A DNA stretch of 64,000 bases from Breviolum minutum Mf 1.05b.01 (lineage: Eukaryota; Sar; Dinophyceae; Suessiales; Symbiodiniaceae), in contig DF240710.1 in the NCBI GenBank assembly GCA_000507305.1, forward strand, positions 1 to 64,000, given 5' to 3'. Positions 41,390 to 53,900 of this stretch are shown here, piece after piece (positions within the stretch are counted from its first letter, which is position 1; every line of letters begins with the position of its first letter). A program made the position numbers and the translations under genes. Under the pieces are notes generated by a model that worked only from the letters and a program-made list of their open reading frames with translations, did not search any database and was not told the origin of the DNA.

Positions 41390-42180
41390 AGTCAAACCTG
41401 CAGGAAAACATTTTTTTACCAATAATGGAACCAATGAACGTTTCCTTCATGATGTAATTGTATTTGTTGTTTGATCATTCCATTTAGAAAATATCTACCT
41501 CCAAAATAGATCAAAATGGTAGGTTAATTTTGTAAAGACATCAAACTTGCAGCGAACCGACTGCGTGATCTTCGAACCGGGTGCGCATTTTCCGTTTTTT
41601 CCTTTTAATGTCCTGCAAAATTCATATTCAAATATCAGAATGCAATGTATTTGATAATGCATGTGTATACACATCGATGCACATGAAACTGTCCACACGG
41701 TGTTGCTAGCCCGGTGTTTTTTTCAAGTAGTGTAACTCAATTTTTCCACGGTATAGGCTGGGAGGGCACACCGCAAGGTTGGTCCATGCTTTGCGTGTGA
41801 TTGTTGGTGGCATTATTTCAGCATCCATGAGTATCAAACTATGCGGTGATTCGGCAACATCAAATACAATGACATCAGCATGCACACCCAGGAAAATCCT
41901 CATCCAAAGATTTCTTAGATATATGATATATTTGTATCAACCTTCCAACATTTTCCAACATTTTTTTCAACTGGGTTTCACGTCATGATACTTTCGATCA
42001 TTGCGACTTTCGCACCATTCTTCCTTCAAAGATCATCCCCACCATTCCTCATGCCGAGAGCCACCGGCATTCCTCCAAAAGGCGATGAACGGTTCATGGG
42101 TCGATTGGGACCGTGGGTCCCATGGTTTTCTTAACCCATAAAACGCCAGGTCGGCTTTCAGCCTCCGGGCAATATTTGCC
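41390..42180. other. No supportable gene
   Basis: AT-rich, with short frames only. May contain 5' exons of the SET-domain gene that follows, but none could be identified. Confidence 0.4.
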
Positions 42181-42181
42181 G

Positions 42182-43750
42182 AAGAGTGGGGGATGTATTG
42201 CCACTTCGCGAACGGGACGGCCTTGTCAAATTCCTAGGGCAACAAAACTGATGCCATATTGCAAACCATGTGACTTGGCCCATCTGATGGTTCTAGTTGT
42301 TATTTTTTCCCCAATTTTTTGTTGTTCAAAAAAGAAGACCAAGAAGTATATCAAGTTGTATTGACTGCAGCCGTGGGCATGCCAAACAATTTTTTACGTG
42401 CAAGTTTGCATTCAGAATCAAGGTATGATGAAAGGAGATCCGTCTCTGAAAGCCGTGAAGCACCCAAAATTTGGAAAGATTTTGGTAGCTACGAGAAACC
42501 TTCCCAAAGGCTACTATGCGGCATGGTGGGGCAAGCTTTGTCCCAAGAAACAAGTACCTTTCAAGCGAATGGAATGGGCCTTGGAAACAAGCAAAGGTAT
42601 GGTGGATGCTATACCGTACAAGGGATCTCAACTGAAGTATTGCGCATGTCCAGGCGGGATTCGGATCACAACCCACAGGCTTGCAGCTTCAACTTCTCAC
42701 CTTGAAAATTGAAAGATTGGGTGACAGGTCCCAGCGAGTTGCCTACCATTGATTTTGCACCCAATAGTGTTGCTGCCTCAGACCACTTTTTAACCAGGAT
42801 GCAATGATGGAGAGATTTGATAGATTTTTGAGATGACTTGAACGTGCATAGGTGATTTTCATCAAACACCTGACGAGATGCCACTCCCAAAAGACACACG
42901 AAAACTCAGGATGTTCTACTGAAGAGTGGTGAGAAATTGGCAGCCATTGTTTTCCAGACTTTGCGACCCATTCCTCGAAATTGGCAGGCCGCATCATAAG
43001 TCTTGAAAACGTGAGTCCTTGCAGGTTTGCATTTCAATGATTCAAAATATTCAAATGCAAAAACGTATTGCGAATCAATAGATGGTCTGTAAATTTCGGG
43101 ACTGATGACAGAAAGGATTTTGATGGAAAGGGAACATTTTCCATCATAAGTATAAGCAAAACGGAAGCTTACTCAGATTTCATGATATTTCAAGTTCAGT
43201 CTGTAGTAGGTGGATATGATGTACAACAAAGACGAGAAGAGCACCGATGAGTTTTTTCAAGAGCGTGGCATTTCTCGTGGGGATGTTGGTACCAAAAGAT
43301 ACCCTGAGCCTTGGATTCGAAGAATGGTGGCAACCCTGCAATCGAATAGTTTGCTTCCTTTTTCGTGACACTGTGTATGGATAGCACAACTGAAGAGGTG
43401 TGTGATTTATATTGTATATTTTTTTTTACAGATGCATATGATGTTGATACTTCATAATGTCCACATGCATATATCATATTTCTGTATATGTGTATGTATA
43501 GCCTTATAGCATTATTTATGTACATAATACATATATATGTATATATCTATATATATATATTTCTATGAAAATAAAAACATCTGTGTTTCACCGGCTCATG
43601 ATCTTTTTTTATCCCCCGGAACTTATGGAAGTTGGAAAGACCCAGGCACAACGAAAGAAGAAAGCTGGACCGCCCACGTGGGAGTTGGCAAAGTCTAAAC
43701 GAGCTGGAAAAGTCATGAAACAAACGAAAGCTGGAAGCAAATCCAAATGA
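42182..43750 (+). CDS. SET-domain protein (putative lysine methyltransferase), partial gene model
   Basis: About 42182-42280 encodes a cysteine cluster (SGGCIATSRTGRPC, then MPYCKPC), a likely zinc site. Exon 42423-42653 holds HPKFGKILVATRNLPKGYYA, matching the start of SET domains (GxGlxAxxxixkG), and ends CACPG across a GC donor. The next exon starts at 42728 (AG|G) with PSELPTIDFAPNS, in phase. About 43208-43370 reads VDMMYNKDEKSTDEFF after an AG|G acceptor, reminiscent of the SET ExxxxYN end. The last exon (43646-43750) is basic (AQRKKKAGPPTWELAKSKR) and ends TGA. SET enzymes transfer methyl groups from S-adenosylmethionine to lysine. The canonical NHxxxN segment was not located, so activity is uncertain; exons around 42780-43200 are missing from the model. 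Confidence 0.55.
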
Positions 43751-44320
43751 TGGATTTGTTGTTTTTTTGATCTGTAACATTCTGAACTCTTGAGTGAAAG
43801 GTTTTGGAAACTATTTTGGAATCTCTCTTGGTCAGGGGATTGGTTCCATGAATGATATCAGGCATCAGGCATCTGAATGACTGAATGACATGGGAATCAA
43901 ACCTCAGAGGCAGTTCTGCTGCCTTCCCTTTAATGGGAAGGCTGGGCCGCATATCCACATCCCTAGGGGTTTACAATGTGCCCTTCAAAGATTTGGTAAG
44001 GCTGTTGAGCAACACCATCAATCCATGCTATGAGATGGTCACCATGGGATCACACTTGGAAGAAAAATTGACATCGGGGATCATCAGGGCACATTGCGTT
44101 GGGGGGATATGTCTGGGGCCAGGGTCGCCTTCGACCCTGTACACACGGCTCTTGCGATCAAAAAGTTGCCGTGAATTTCTCGTCGCAAATCTGTCATGCT
44201 TGTCATGCATATTCCAAGGGTGTTGCCATGAAAGTTCAGGGATTTTCAATGATTTTCAAACGCGGGCTCAAGGTTTTCGTTATGACCAGGATGCTTGTAG
44301 TTGCTAAGTGATATTTGGCC
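43751..44320. other. Intergenic between SET gene and MetRS gene
   Basis: 570 bp with no supportable ORF. Both neighbours are on the plus strand, consistent with closely spaced co-directional dinoflagellate genes. No promoter motif is recognised. Confidence 0.45.
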
Positions 44321-47300
44321 ATGCAGCCTTTGCAACCCTTACCTGGCGTTTCTACCGCACGGCGTTTGCAACCACAGAGACTCCAAGGCGTGCAGCGAAG
44401 GTGGCACGTTTTCAACGAGGCGAGATATACAACGAATGCGGGGCAGACGACCCTCGTGGCCGGGCTCGGCTTGAGTTTGTGCCAACGTTTGGCTCGGCCA
44501 AGCAAAGCCAGCTTCCCAGAGGTTGCCAGGGACAGAATTCACTCAACATCTACGTCAGGTTGGCCAAAAAGGGATGTGAAAGGTAACAATGCAACAAAGT
44601 GACCCAGATCTCATGAAATTCATGTAAATTGTCATTGGAAACAGGGAATTTTCCAGCAACACCTTTAGGGTAGTGTCATCCAACGTAAGGCCAAAGCAAA
44701 CGTGAGGATGTTTGCAACTGCTGTCACTACGGCAGCTATAGAGGACCAAGTCGAGGCTCTCAGATTCAATGGAGTCGATATACAGTTGAGGCTGTTCGAA
44801 AAAGATCCTGCACTCTGATCACTCTGGGATGACTAAGAATTTCCAAAGCATATTATCCAGTATAGATTAAAGCACTAAACACTTCAACAAATACTTTTTA
44901 AATGATACTAGCGTTCTCCGAATTTTGACTATTCATAGTTGCCTGGTAAGCAGCGTCCTGGCCCTTCACCCAGCCTTACGAGCTGATTGACCTGACCAGG
45001 AAGATTCTGCAAATTTCAAACGACCAAGACTTCGTTTAGACAAAGATGATGCAGGCAGTGTGGTGATGATCATTAGTGGTGATGAGTAATGTTATCAGTG
45101 TTTGATATGCATTGCGGGACCCCTCATTCAGCCTCATGTTAGTATATGTTAGTAGCATTTTTTTTATTAGTATGACGGTATGACATATATGATTTATCAC
45201 TTTTCTGTGGTGACACCCTAATTAAACAGACATTTGACTGGGTTTGTGTTTAACATCTCTCCGGAGTTGACAGTTAAACATTGCAAAGATTGCGGTTCAA
45301 TCACCCAAGATCCATCCATGCCTGAGGTAGGTTGGTGAAACGAGATAATCTGCCTCCCAAACGAGTCCCAAGTGTTTTGTTTGACATATCCTGAAGATTC
45401 GTAAAGCGAGATGGTTCGGCACTACTAAAGCGAGTACCATGTTTGTTATTGAATTCTTGACCGCATTTGATCATATGTTGGAACCGGGTGGTGTTATGAG
45501 GTTTTATGCACATAGCTTTCCAAACCATGCAAACCCTGGTTTTTTTCCTGATCCGAACGAGATCACAAAACTAGTATCTAAGGCATGCGTTAACGACACT
45601 AAGTTGGTCAGCATACACCACAATATCTTGGATCTCTTGGTATGTGACGCTACCATTGCATAGTTTGCTGCATTGTATATTACTGATGGCCTATCAATCT
45701 GATCTTAACTTGGCAGGTAAGCTGCAGAAACTGATGATCACAACTCCTTTGTTCTATGCCAATGGTTCTCCTCACATTGGCAACTAAGGCTGAAGATATC
45801 AAGTTTTCATTGTCATTTATTGCTCTGCTGAGTTCTTTACCACTGACACACGCCGGACACATTTATACTTTGTATGTGAACTATGCTAGAATTACAATTG
45901 TCATCATTGGAACTTCACTATCATTATTATCCCCGATTTTCTCCATCATTGTTGTATTATATATACGAGATACATCTTCTGTACATAGTATATTATATTT
46001 GTAGTGAATGATCATCATTGCAGATGACACATGGGTTTTCCACATTACTACATAATCTCAAGATGATTGAAGTCACCTCCCCGGAATGCAGCTATTGCCA
46101 TCTTAGGAAGCGCTTATCCAGCCATTGCGGCCGATGTCATCGCTCGCTATGGCAAATTACGAGAAGCAGAAGTTCACTATGTGACCGGCATGGATGAACA
46201 TGGTGAAAAGATTGCACAAACAGCAGTTTCTTTGATTGCAAAGTGAAAACTGTTCCCACTTCGCTTTGGTTGCCATACTTTCCGAACTACATAGATGGTG
46301 CTCATGTATTCTCAGACTGTACATGCCTTGTGTGTCCTTGTGCGAAGTTTGCCTTATTTGTCCAAGGCTGGCCAAGACAAGACTCCTCAAGAGCTTGTTG
46401 ACGGAATTGCATCGGAATTTCAGGACTTTAAGCCAAAAACTCGTTGGAAGTACTGGAGAGGTACCGAGATTCTATAGGGATCTATAGGGTGGGATGGCAA
46501 GACCATGAAAAAGTATATGGCAGAGAAAAAGCATCACAAGGGAAAATCAAACTCTGCACTAGCCAATGCTCCACAAGAAGGGGCTTTGGCTTTGACATTT
46601 GCTGCAGGATTTATGGGATTTGCTGAAGGTGCAGCCGGATCATTTTGCCCGAACTACTCCATCACAACATAAGGACTGGGCATGACAAGGATTACTCATG
46701 GTGGTCGTGTTATTTTTTTCCAATCATCTCATTTGACGGCTGGGGATCCAAGCCGCCAACAGGAAATTGTCCATGAGATGTGGCAGCGATGCCTGGACAA
46801 TGGTGATATCTACAAGATGCTGGGTGTTTGAATTGGTTTTTCTGGTAAAAAGTTCAAAATCGTGGGTTTTTGATGGGTGTTTGATGTGTTTTTTTCATCA
46901 AGCATGTAGAAAATGGCACACGAGGAAAGACTACACAGGTTACTATTGCGTTGGCTGTGAAGCCTATTTGGATGATGATGAGATGGACGAAGGGCACATT
47001 TGCAAAATACACCAAAAAGAATGCGTTTTGCGCAGCGAAGAAAATTACTTCTTCCGGCTCTCCAAGTATTGGGGTGCAGTTCGCCAGCACATCGAGGAGA
47101 ACCCAGATTTTATTCTACCAACCAGCCGACGAAGTCAAGTTCTAGTGTGGCTGGAAGAAGACAACAAGCGTGATTTTTCCATTTCTAGAGCAAGCACATC
47201 ATGGGGAATCCCAGTTCCTGGTGATGATTCACAGGCGTGGGTGCTCGTGGGTGTCCTGTAAATGATGCTTCCTGGTCGTTCATAGAAGCATCATTCTTGA

Positions 47301-48259
47301 CAAGATCGACTTGGATGACATTAGTTCTGAATTGCATTGACACTAACTACTTGTAACACAACATTGACATTGACATGTAGAAATGATGCTTACATCATGT
47401 TAGAATATATGGCGTATGAATTTGCCGTTCACCCTATTTCAATCTCTTGGTTTCTTGTGTTGCCCTGTGACTCCCTGCAGGTCATCTACGTTTGGTTCGA
47501 TGCTCTTCTAGGATATTTGTCATCACTGCTGCAACCTGATGATCCTGCAACCTTGGATACCGTTCTGAAGCGGGGTTGGCCTGCAGATGTACATGTTATT
47601 GGAAAAGATATCATGAGATTTCATGCCATTTACTGGCCCGCAATGCTGATGTCTGCAGGGCTTCCATTGCCAAAACACATTTGCACTCATGGTTTCTTAA
47701 CCAAAGATGGCTTGAAGATGGGCAAATCATTGGGAAATGTGGTTGAGCCAATTCCTTTGGTGAATGACTTTGGTCCAGATGCAGTTCGCTTCTTTTTTTC
47801 AAGTTGTCTCTCATTTGGTTTGGATGGTGACTTCAGCTATGAGACTTTCATCAAGCGAGTCAACAGTGACTTGGCGAAGCTCGCATCCTGAGTATCCCTC
47901 AGGATTTGAACCCAACTTAAGGGTGAGGAGGTGAGATGAATCACCAATAGAAATACTTAGAAACTATTTAATTGTATAAAATTGATTCAAATTGGATGTA
48001 TATATATATATATATAATAACTAGGAAAACATGCAACTCAGGGGGGATTCAGTCGCCAGTTTTGCCAACGCCAAAGCTCAGGTAGCCTTGCCAATGAACT
48101 GGGAAACTTGGTCCATCGAATCTTAACCCTTTTGAGGAAGAACCTGCCGGATCCAACTTCTCCCCTTGATCTAGTGGAGAATAGTGCTGAATTTGACCAT
48201 CATCCCGTGGAGGCCTCAGTTTATGAAACATATTTCATATCATATGTTGCCTCATCATT

Positions 48260-48292
<33 letters not shown>

Positions 48293-50222
48293 TCATTATT
48301 TTGCTATATGTTTTATGTGTTTTAAATGTTTGAATGTTTGATGTAGGTTATGTAGGTCAAAACTTCCAATGTCATCGAATCATTCCCTGTATATACTTTG
48401 GCAATTTTTTGGGGGGGCAATGATTTTTTAATAAAAACCTCTCTGCCATCTAAGGTCCGAATTGCTGCAGAGAAGGCTCCAGAAGCTGTTGCAACCTGCT
48501 ATGAGCAGACCGATATCCCCAAGGCAGATTCAAAGATTGCCATCATTGCAGTTAGATCAGATTCCTGAATTTGAGCAACAAAAACCATGGACGTTGAATG
48601 ATTTTGATGATTTTTTTTGCTACTGCAAATCCAGCAATAGTTTCTTTAAAGTCAATCATCGGTGAGTACATACTGTTGGGTATAGCATGATATTGGGTAT
48701 AGTATGATAGTATGGATCATACCATATCATACAATCAAATGACACGCGTTCGAAATCGACAGACTTGCAGCAGCTGCAGGCTGTAATGAAAGCCCTTGAT
48801 ATTGCGACGGTTGCCAACGTTCGAATGAACGAGGTCGGTACAGAATGCCACAATTTGAATGAACAAAAAAGGTCGACTTAATCAACCACGCCACTGAGTC
48901 ACTGCAAGGTAGAGCCATGGGTCAAATTGAAGAAGACGACCAGTCAAGAGGAGAAAGACTTGGCTTTGCGGGAACTACTGGTAATGGCTGAAGGTGCTCC
49001 AGTGAAGTCGTGATGATGCAACGGTGTGAAATAGGAAACTGAAAATCCTTGAACATCAATGAAAATCACCCTCTTCGAAAAAGGAAAACCAGGCTTTACA
49101 AATTCCAACTCAATTTGTAGGCATTCCAGGCAATTTTTCGGGGATGTACTTCATTTTTGAGCCTTATGCCTTGGCTTTCTTAAGTTGGTGTCACTTGTGC
49201 TGAGGTGTTCGCATCTGCACCCTGTTGCTGTCACCGGTCACACCGGGACTCTGCGCCAAGATTTTCGCAGAGTTCGGTCTTGACGGTGAAGGCTTGGATG
49301 GAAAAAATCCATGCCGAGTCGATCAGAATCCACCAGATGATTACCCTCCAGGGAACTAACATATCCCTTACCAAGGCAATTTTGAAGATGAGTTTCCTTT
49401 TCCTCAGGTGGGATATGTTAATTTCCGGGAGGGTATAATGAAACGACATGACAATGACAATGAAATGACAATGAAACATTTTTTGCAGGCACTTCCTATA
49501 AAGTCTTTTAAACTCTCAATGTTCAATTAACAAGGAGGCACTGATGTGGCAGTATTTCCATGTATTTTCTAAGTTGTCTTGCTTCCATGCTCTTTTCCTT
49601 CCCAGGCCTTTCCTGGAAGGACACTGCTTGGCGGTGGGATGTGAAGCTTGGAGTGAAAGGTAGGGATGTTTCTTTCTTCAGTTTCAGCGTCAACTAGCCA
49701 CCCGAAGTTTAACATGACATCGCCCCTTAAAAATATACCATCCCAAAATTGAAACGAGTCAAGTGTTCCAACCCATCATTTTTCAGTGGGCAATTCGTTC
49801 GTTTCAGGGAGGGGATTCCAACCATCCAAACTTCCGACATATTTTCTGAGACCCGAAGTTTTCCATGTTGCCTTTTTTTATTCAGCTGAGGATTCCTGGA
49901 TTAGCAGCTGGAAAGCTCAGTTTTCGTTTGACGATCAGCTCCAAATTGACATCATAACAAAGCCCATCAAAGCACTACACACTCTGGATATCTCTGGATC
50001 ATTGCCACAGAATACCCATTCTCAAACAAACATCTCATATTTGTCATATTTGTCATATATATAGGATATATAGGTATATGTTGATTGCTCCTACTTAAAA
50101 TGTCTCATTTTCGATATGATCATCTCATGATAAAACAGGGTGTACCATCTCCACCTAAGGCCGGACCAAAGCCAACGCCTGTGTTTCAACGAATTGACTT
50201 AGAAGCCTGGGAAGGAAAATAG
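44321..50222 (+). CDS. Methionyl-tRNA synthetase, organellar type, 15 exons
   Basis: Charges tRNA-Met with methionine. Exons: 44321-44582, 45717-45779, 46107-46222, 46367-46423, 46608-46679, 46763-46815, 46925-47234, 47481-47865, 48082-48206, 48455-48523, 48780-48833, 48909-48993, 49205-49285, 49606-49664, 50139-50222 (stop TAG). They sum to 1,875 nt, 624 residues, with every phase matching. Motifs: ITTPLFYANGSPHIGSAY across intron 2 (HIGH box as HIGS), TGMDEHGEKIAQT, a zinc knuckle (YCVGCEAY, CKIH), VIYVWFDALLGYLSS, LTKDGLKMGKSLGN (KMSKS box as KMGKS), RVNSSLANELGNLV, VEPWVKLKK in the anticodon-binding domain, and a C-terminal PTPVFQRI. KMGKS and HxGSAY resemble plastid/mitochondrial MetRS of cyanobacterial type. 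Exon 1 (MQPLQPLPGVSTARRLQPQR, Arg-rich, no acids early, hydrophobic LVAGLGLSL) looks like a targeting presequence. Exon 1 and the exon 14 donor are the least certain parts. Confidence 0.9.
48250..48292. repeat. (ATC)n microsatellite in MetRS intron 9
   Basis: Run of atc triplets within the intron between exons 48206 and 48455; a (TA)n run lies at 48001-48017 in the preceding intron. Confidence 0.9.
49340..49436. repeat. Palindromic MITE-like element in MetRS intron 13
   Basis: About 97 bp with terminal inverted repeats of about 28 bp (left attaccctccagggaactaa, right ending ttccgggagggtat), roughly 24 of 28 paired, around an AT-rich core without ORF. It lies wholly inside the intron between 49285 and 49606. 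Different in sequence from the element at 2595. Confidence 0.75.
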
Positions 50223-50949
50223 CTGATGATTTTCGTCGCACGCCCAAGGCAGGATCCCTGAGGGGATGGATATCTGATGGAGATGTCTGGGGAGGATGGT
50301 TCCACAGAAGATTTTTTTTGTTTTCAGGGGGGAAGCCTGGAAGGGAATGGAAATGAAGGAATACAGCAAATTTTAGGTAGAAGCATCCTCAAAAAGATGC
50401 CAATCTTGTTTGAGCTGGATTTTTGATGACACCGATAGATACCGACAGTATTGTGAACAAAAAAACGCAGCAATCTAGAAAGAAAAAGACCTACATGAAT
50501 TTGACTCTGGCCAGCAGAGACAGCCCTGACCACAAGTCTGCAGGCCGAAACTTATGGCCGAGATTTTCGCGACCGATTTGCGCGGGTACAGGAAATAAGA
50601 TTCTGGTAACAACAGCACGGGGTCACTGTCTTGAACGGTCTGCATTTGACCTTTTTTGATTTATTTGGAAAGTAGCTGAGTAGCTGAGTAGTAATGCATG
50701 CTGAGCCAGCTTATGCTGAGAAGCTGTATGGCATGGTATTAAATTGTATTAAGATCTGGATGGTATGTTGATCTATTCATGATGCATGCTGTGTTTGCTG
50801 CCAGTCCGTAGCATTTAAGGGAAAAAGGTCGGAACGCGCCCCCGCGTTCCTCGGCCCGAGGGCGTCAAGGGTATGGGAGCTCAGGAAGGTTCAAAGATCC
50901 ACCATAGTTGAAAGGATGTTGAAAGGAAATTTCTCTTCCAAAACCATCC
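50223..50949. other. Intergenic, with a GC-rich hairpin
   Basis: No supportable ORF. A perfect 8-bp-arm hairpin (ggaacgcg cccc cgcgttcc) sits at 50832-50851, about 100 bp before the probable start of the next gene. Could be a terminator-like, processing or regulatory structure. Confidence 0.45.
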
Positions 50950-53900
50950 ATGAATCCATGTTTAGTGTCCATGTCAAATGCCTGTGCTTTTCGGGGCGTA
51001 TTTTTTGCATTTTTTGCCCTGAGACGTCTCAGGATCGCCGTCATGGCTGCTTCAGCTGTGGCCAAAGGCCCACGCTTGACGCTTTCGTCACTCTTCAGCG
51101 CTCTGCCACTTGGTCGGTCATGGAGAGACCCTACAGGGTTGAAAACAACGAGTTAGTTGTATGATCCCGTCATAGCTGGGATGATTGGTGTTTATTCATA
51201 GTATGGCATCGGATTGATATATATATATATATATACTGTATATATATACATATATACATATATGTTTTGATTGGTATAAAATGGTATAAGATACTATAAT
51301 CAAACCATGGCTCCTCAAAATCTGTGGCCCTGTTGATAAAATAAAATGAATCTATAGCCATAAGAGTCATACCGGTGAGACCTTAATACCTAGATGGATG
51401 GGAAAGATCTGAGGCTGAGAAGCTTGAAGTCCAACACCATTTGGGCCATGCTGGCCGGTGGTGCGGCCGCTGTATTATTTAGGTATTTGCAGGACTTGCT
51501 GCGGCGCTTTCAGCGGCAGGAAGCTGAGTCACTGTGGCGGAGGCATGTTGACCTCAGCGTGGTGCAGGCTGACAATGTCCGGCAGCATGCAAGCGTGACA
51601 TGCAAATCATGAGAACGATGTGATAGTGTTGATTAGAACAAGCTGTTGGAGATATGAAAGGTGTTCAGATTGGACATTGATTGCAGGTGAAAAAAGATGT
51701 TGAGGTTTTTGGCCTAATTGGATGATCTTACCGAATACCTTCCCAACATTGGATATTTTCCCTTGGCTTTCTTGCAGGCAGTCCTCCTCACGACAGAGCA
51801 TCTGAAGTCATTGGGCCGTGTTGAGAAGAGGACCTTGTTTGTGAAGCCTATTGCAGAAGTCTTTCGCAATGAATTTGTGCTGGCGAATGTGCTGCGAACA
51901 GCTGAGATGGCCGTTGCAAAGAATGAGCCCTTTTTGGTGACCCAGTTGTCCCAAGAAGATAAGTGGCGTTTACTCACCACTTGCTCCAACCACTTGAGCT
52001 CTTGCTTTGCGCCATACCATGTTTTCTTTAATGAAGCTCGACGTGTCGAGTCCTACTACCAGTCAGCATGGTATGTGTTCACACTGACGTGTGCACAGAC
52101 AGAAGCTTCAGGGAGATGGTTCATCACACCGCTCAAGCCAGTAGGGAAGGATGATGTGGGCATGCTGCGGATACGCATTGTGATGATGAATGAGCAAGAA
52201 CTGCGTGAGATTGCATCAGGAGCCTTTGCAATCCTTTGCAATTATACTTGAAATCTTGTATGCTCTATGTTGTTCTCCGTTCCTATTTGCAAAAAATATT
52301 TTGCACCATCAATCCAGTGCAGCTGCATATAAACTGATAATTGCATTAACACTGCATTCTTGTAGTTTTTTGTTTTTATCATTTATTATCCTATTATCTT
52401 AATATTATTTTGCAGTTTTTTCCCAGATATATATACTGTACTCGTACTCCAAAAACACAGCGAAAAACTACAGCAAAACATCATCATCTCATGCGAAATC
52501 AGGAGCCATCGAGCCTCCAAGCTTTGGTTTTTTCAATGGTCGTCATGAAAGCCGATGGAACACATGTCAACGATTTGCCGAACTTTTTGAAAGGCAACTG
52601 ACCAAAGTCAGTGGTACAAGTGATGTGGGAGATGCAGAATGGGGTAAGAATCTTTGTGGCAGATTATCATCGTCTAATAAGAAAGGTGGAAGTAATCCTC
52701 TTCTAACATCTATGGAAACACCGAACACAGCGGAAGACAATTGCATTTTGAGAATTCACGTGCCGTTTCCTGCTGGGCGAAGCCAGATGGAGAAGTCAGA
52801 ATCACAAAAACGCTTGGAGGACTGCGTCTCGAAGGATGTGGTACTCTTTGAGTGACAGGAACGGCCATCGTCCAGTGCTGAAGGGTCCCGCAGCTGTGTA
52901 GCTAAGCTTCGCCGAAGTCATTTAGTGATGCAACGAGCGTTCCGTTCCAATAGCATGAAAAAAAGTAATGACGAAAAACAGGAACAAACGCAACTCAGGT
53001 TGTTCAAGCGTTGGTTTACAGTTTGCACTTGCAGCAACTTGCAATACATCTCATTAGTCGCGGCTATCATAAAATTCCAGCAAAATCAAAGTGCTGAATG
53101 TAATCCAGTTTGAAACCGCGCAAGTTGTAGTGTGCTTCGCAGCACCTCGTCCCAGCATGGCTCAAAGCAGCATGTTCAGCGTGGCAGTTTCGCATGGGAG
53201 TGCTCCCTTGCACGGCCTTTCGTCCAATGCAAGATCGCCAAGGCATTGGAGCGCAACATGGCGAAAAGATGCAAAAATAAGAAGCCCAGATGTTGAGTAT
53301 AGACGTACATGCAACGTTTTTTGGTTGGGATGGATTCGCTTTCATACCGTAGTTAATCAATCTATAAGTTATAGGTGTAGGATGTTGTAGTCTAGGAAGT
53401 GTGTATCCAGCATGCCCCACCGATCTAAAAAGGTACACAGGTTCGAATCCTGAGGACAAAGGCAAGGCCGACCATTGGATTTGCCCCATCCTGATAGGCC
53501 ATCAGTACAACAAGGGCTAGGATGGACAACACGAGCCAATCAGGACTGAATTTTGGGATATTACGGATAGGTACTGCAGCAAGTTGCTCCATGCCGTCTT
53601 CAAGCTACTACTGACTGCATCCTTTAGCAGTGCCTGTCCAGTTATTTCCTGTCAAGGACATTGGCTTGGCGTTTTCAGCCAGCGCTGTGCTGATGTGTGA
53701 AAGGTCAAGGGGCTTGGAAGTTGCGGGATAGGCCAAAATGTATCAAAATGTCCTGCAACGCACTTGAGACACTGAAGGTTCTGGAGAAGAGACAACTGCA
53801 AAAGGAAAGCTCGTTTTGGAGGTCAAGGCGGTCAGCGCAGAGGATTTGAAGAATCCAAGGGTGTGTCAATTGATCGCTAGGCACAAGACTCACCGGTCAA

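Noticed and set aside
44690..44815. Extra MetRS exon (NVRMFATAVTTAAIEDQVEA)
   Set aside because: Open and coding-like, but exons 1 and 2 already join in phase across it and the sequence has no MetRS counterpart.
49286..49440. MetRS exon 13 extending to the frame ending DDYPPGN
   Set aside because: The extension runs into the foldback repeat; a GT donor at 49286 gives the phase required by exon 14.
53385..53460. Functional tRNA gene
   Set aside because: The B box is perfect, but acceptor and T-stem pairing fail, so only a tRNA-like relic is listed.
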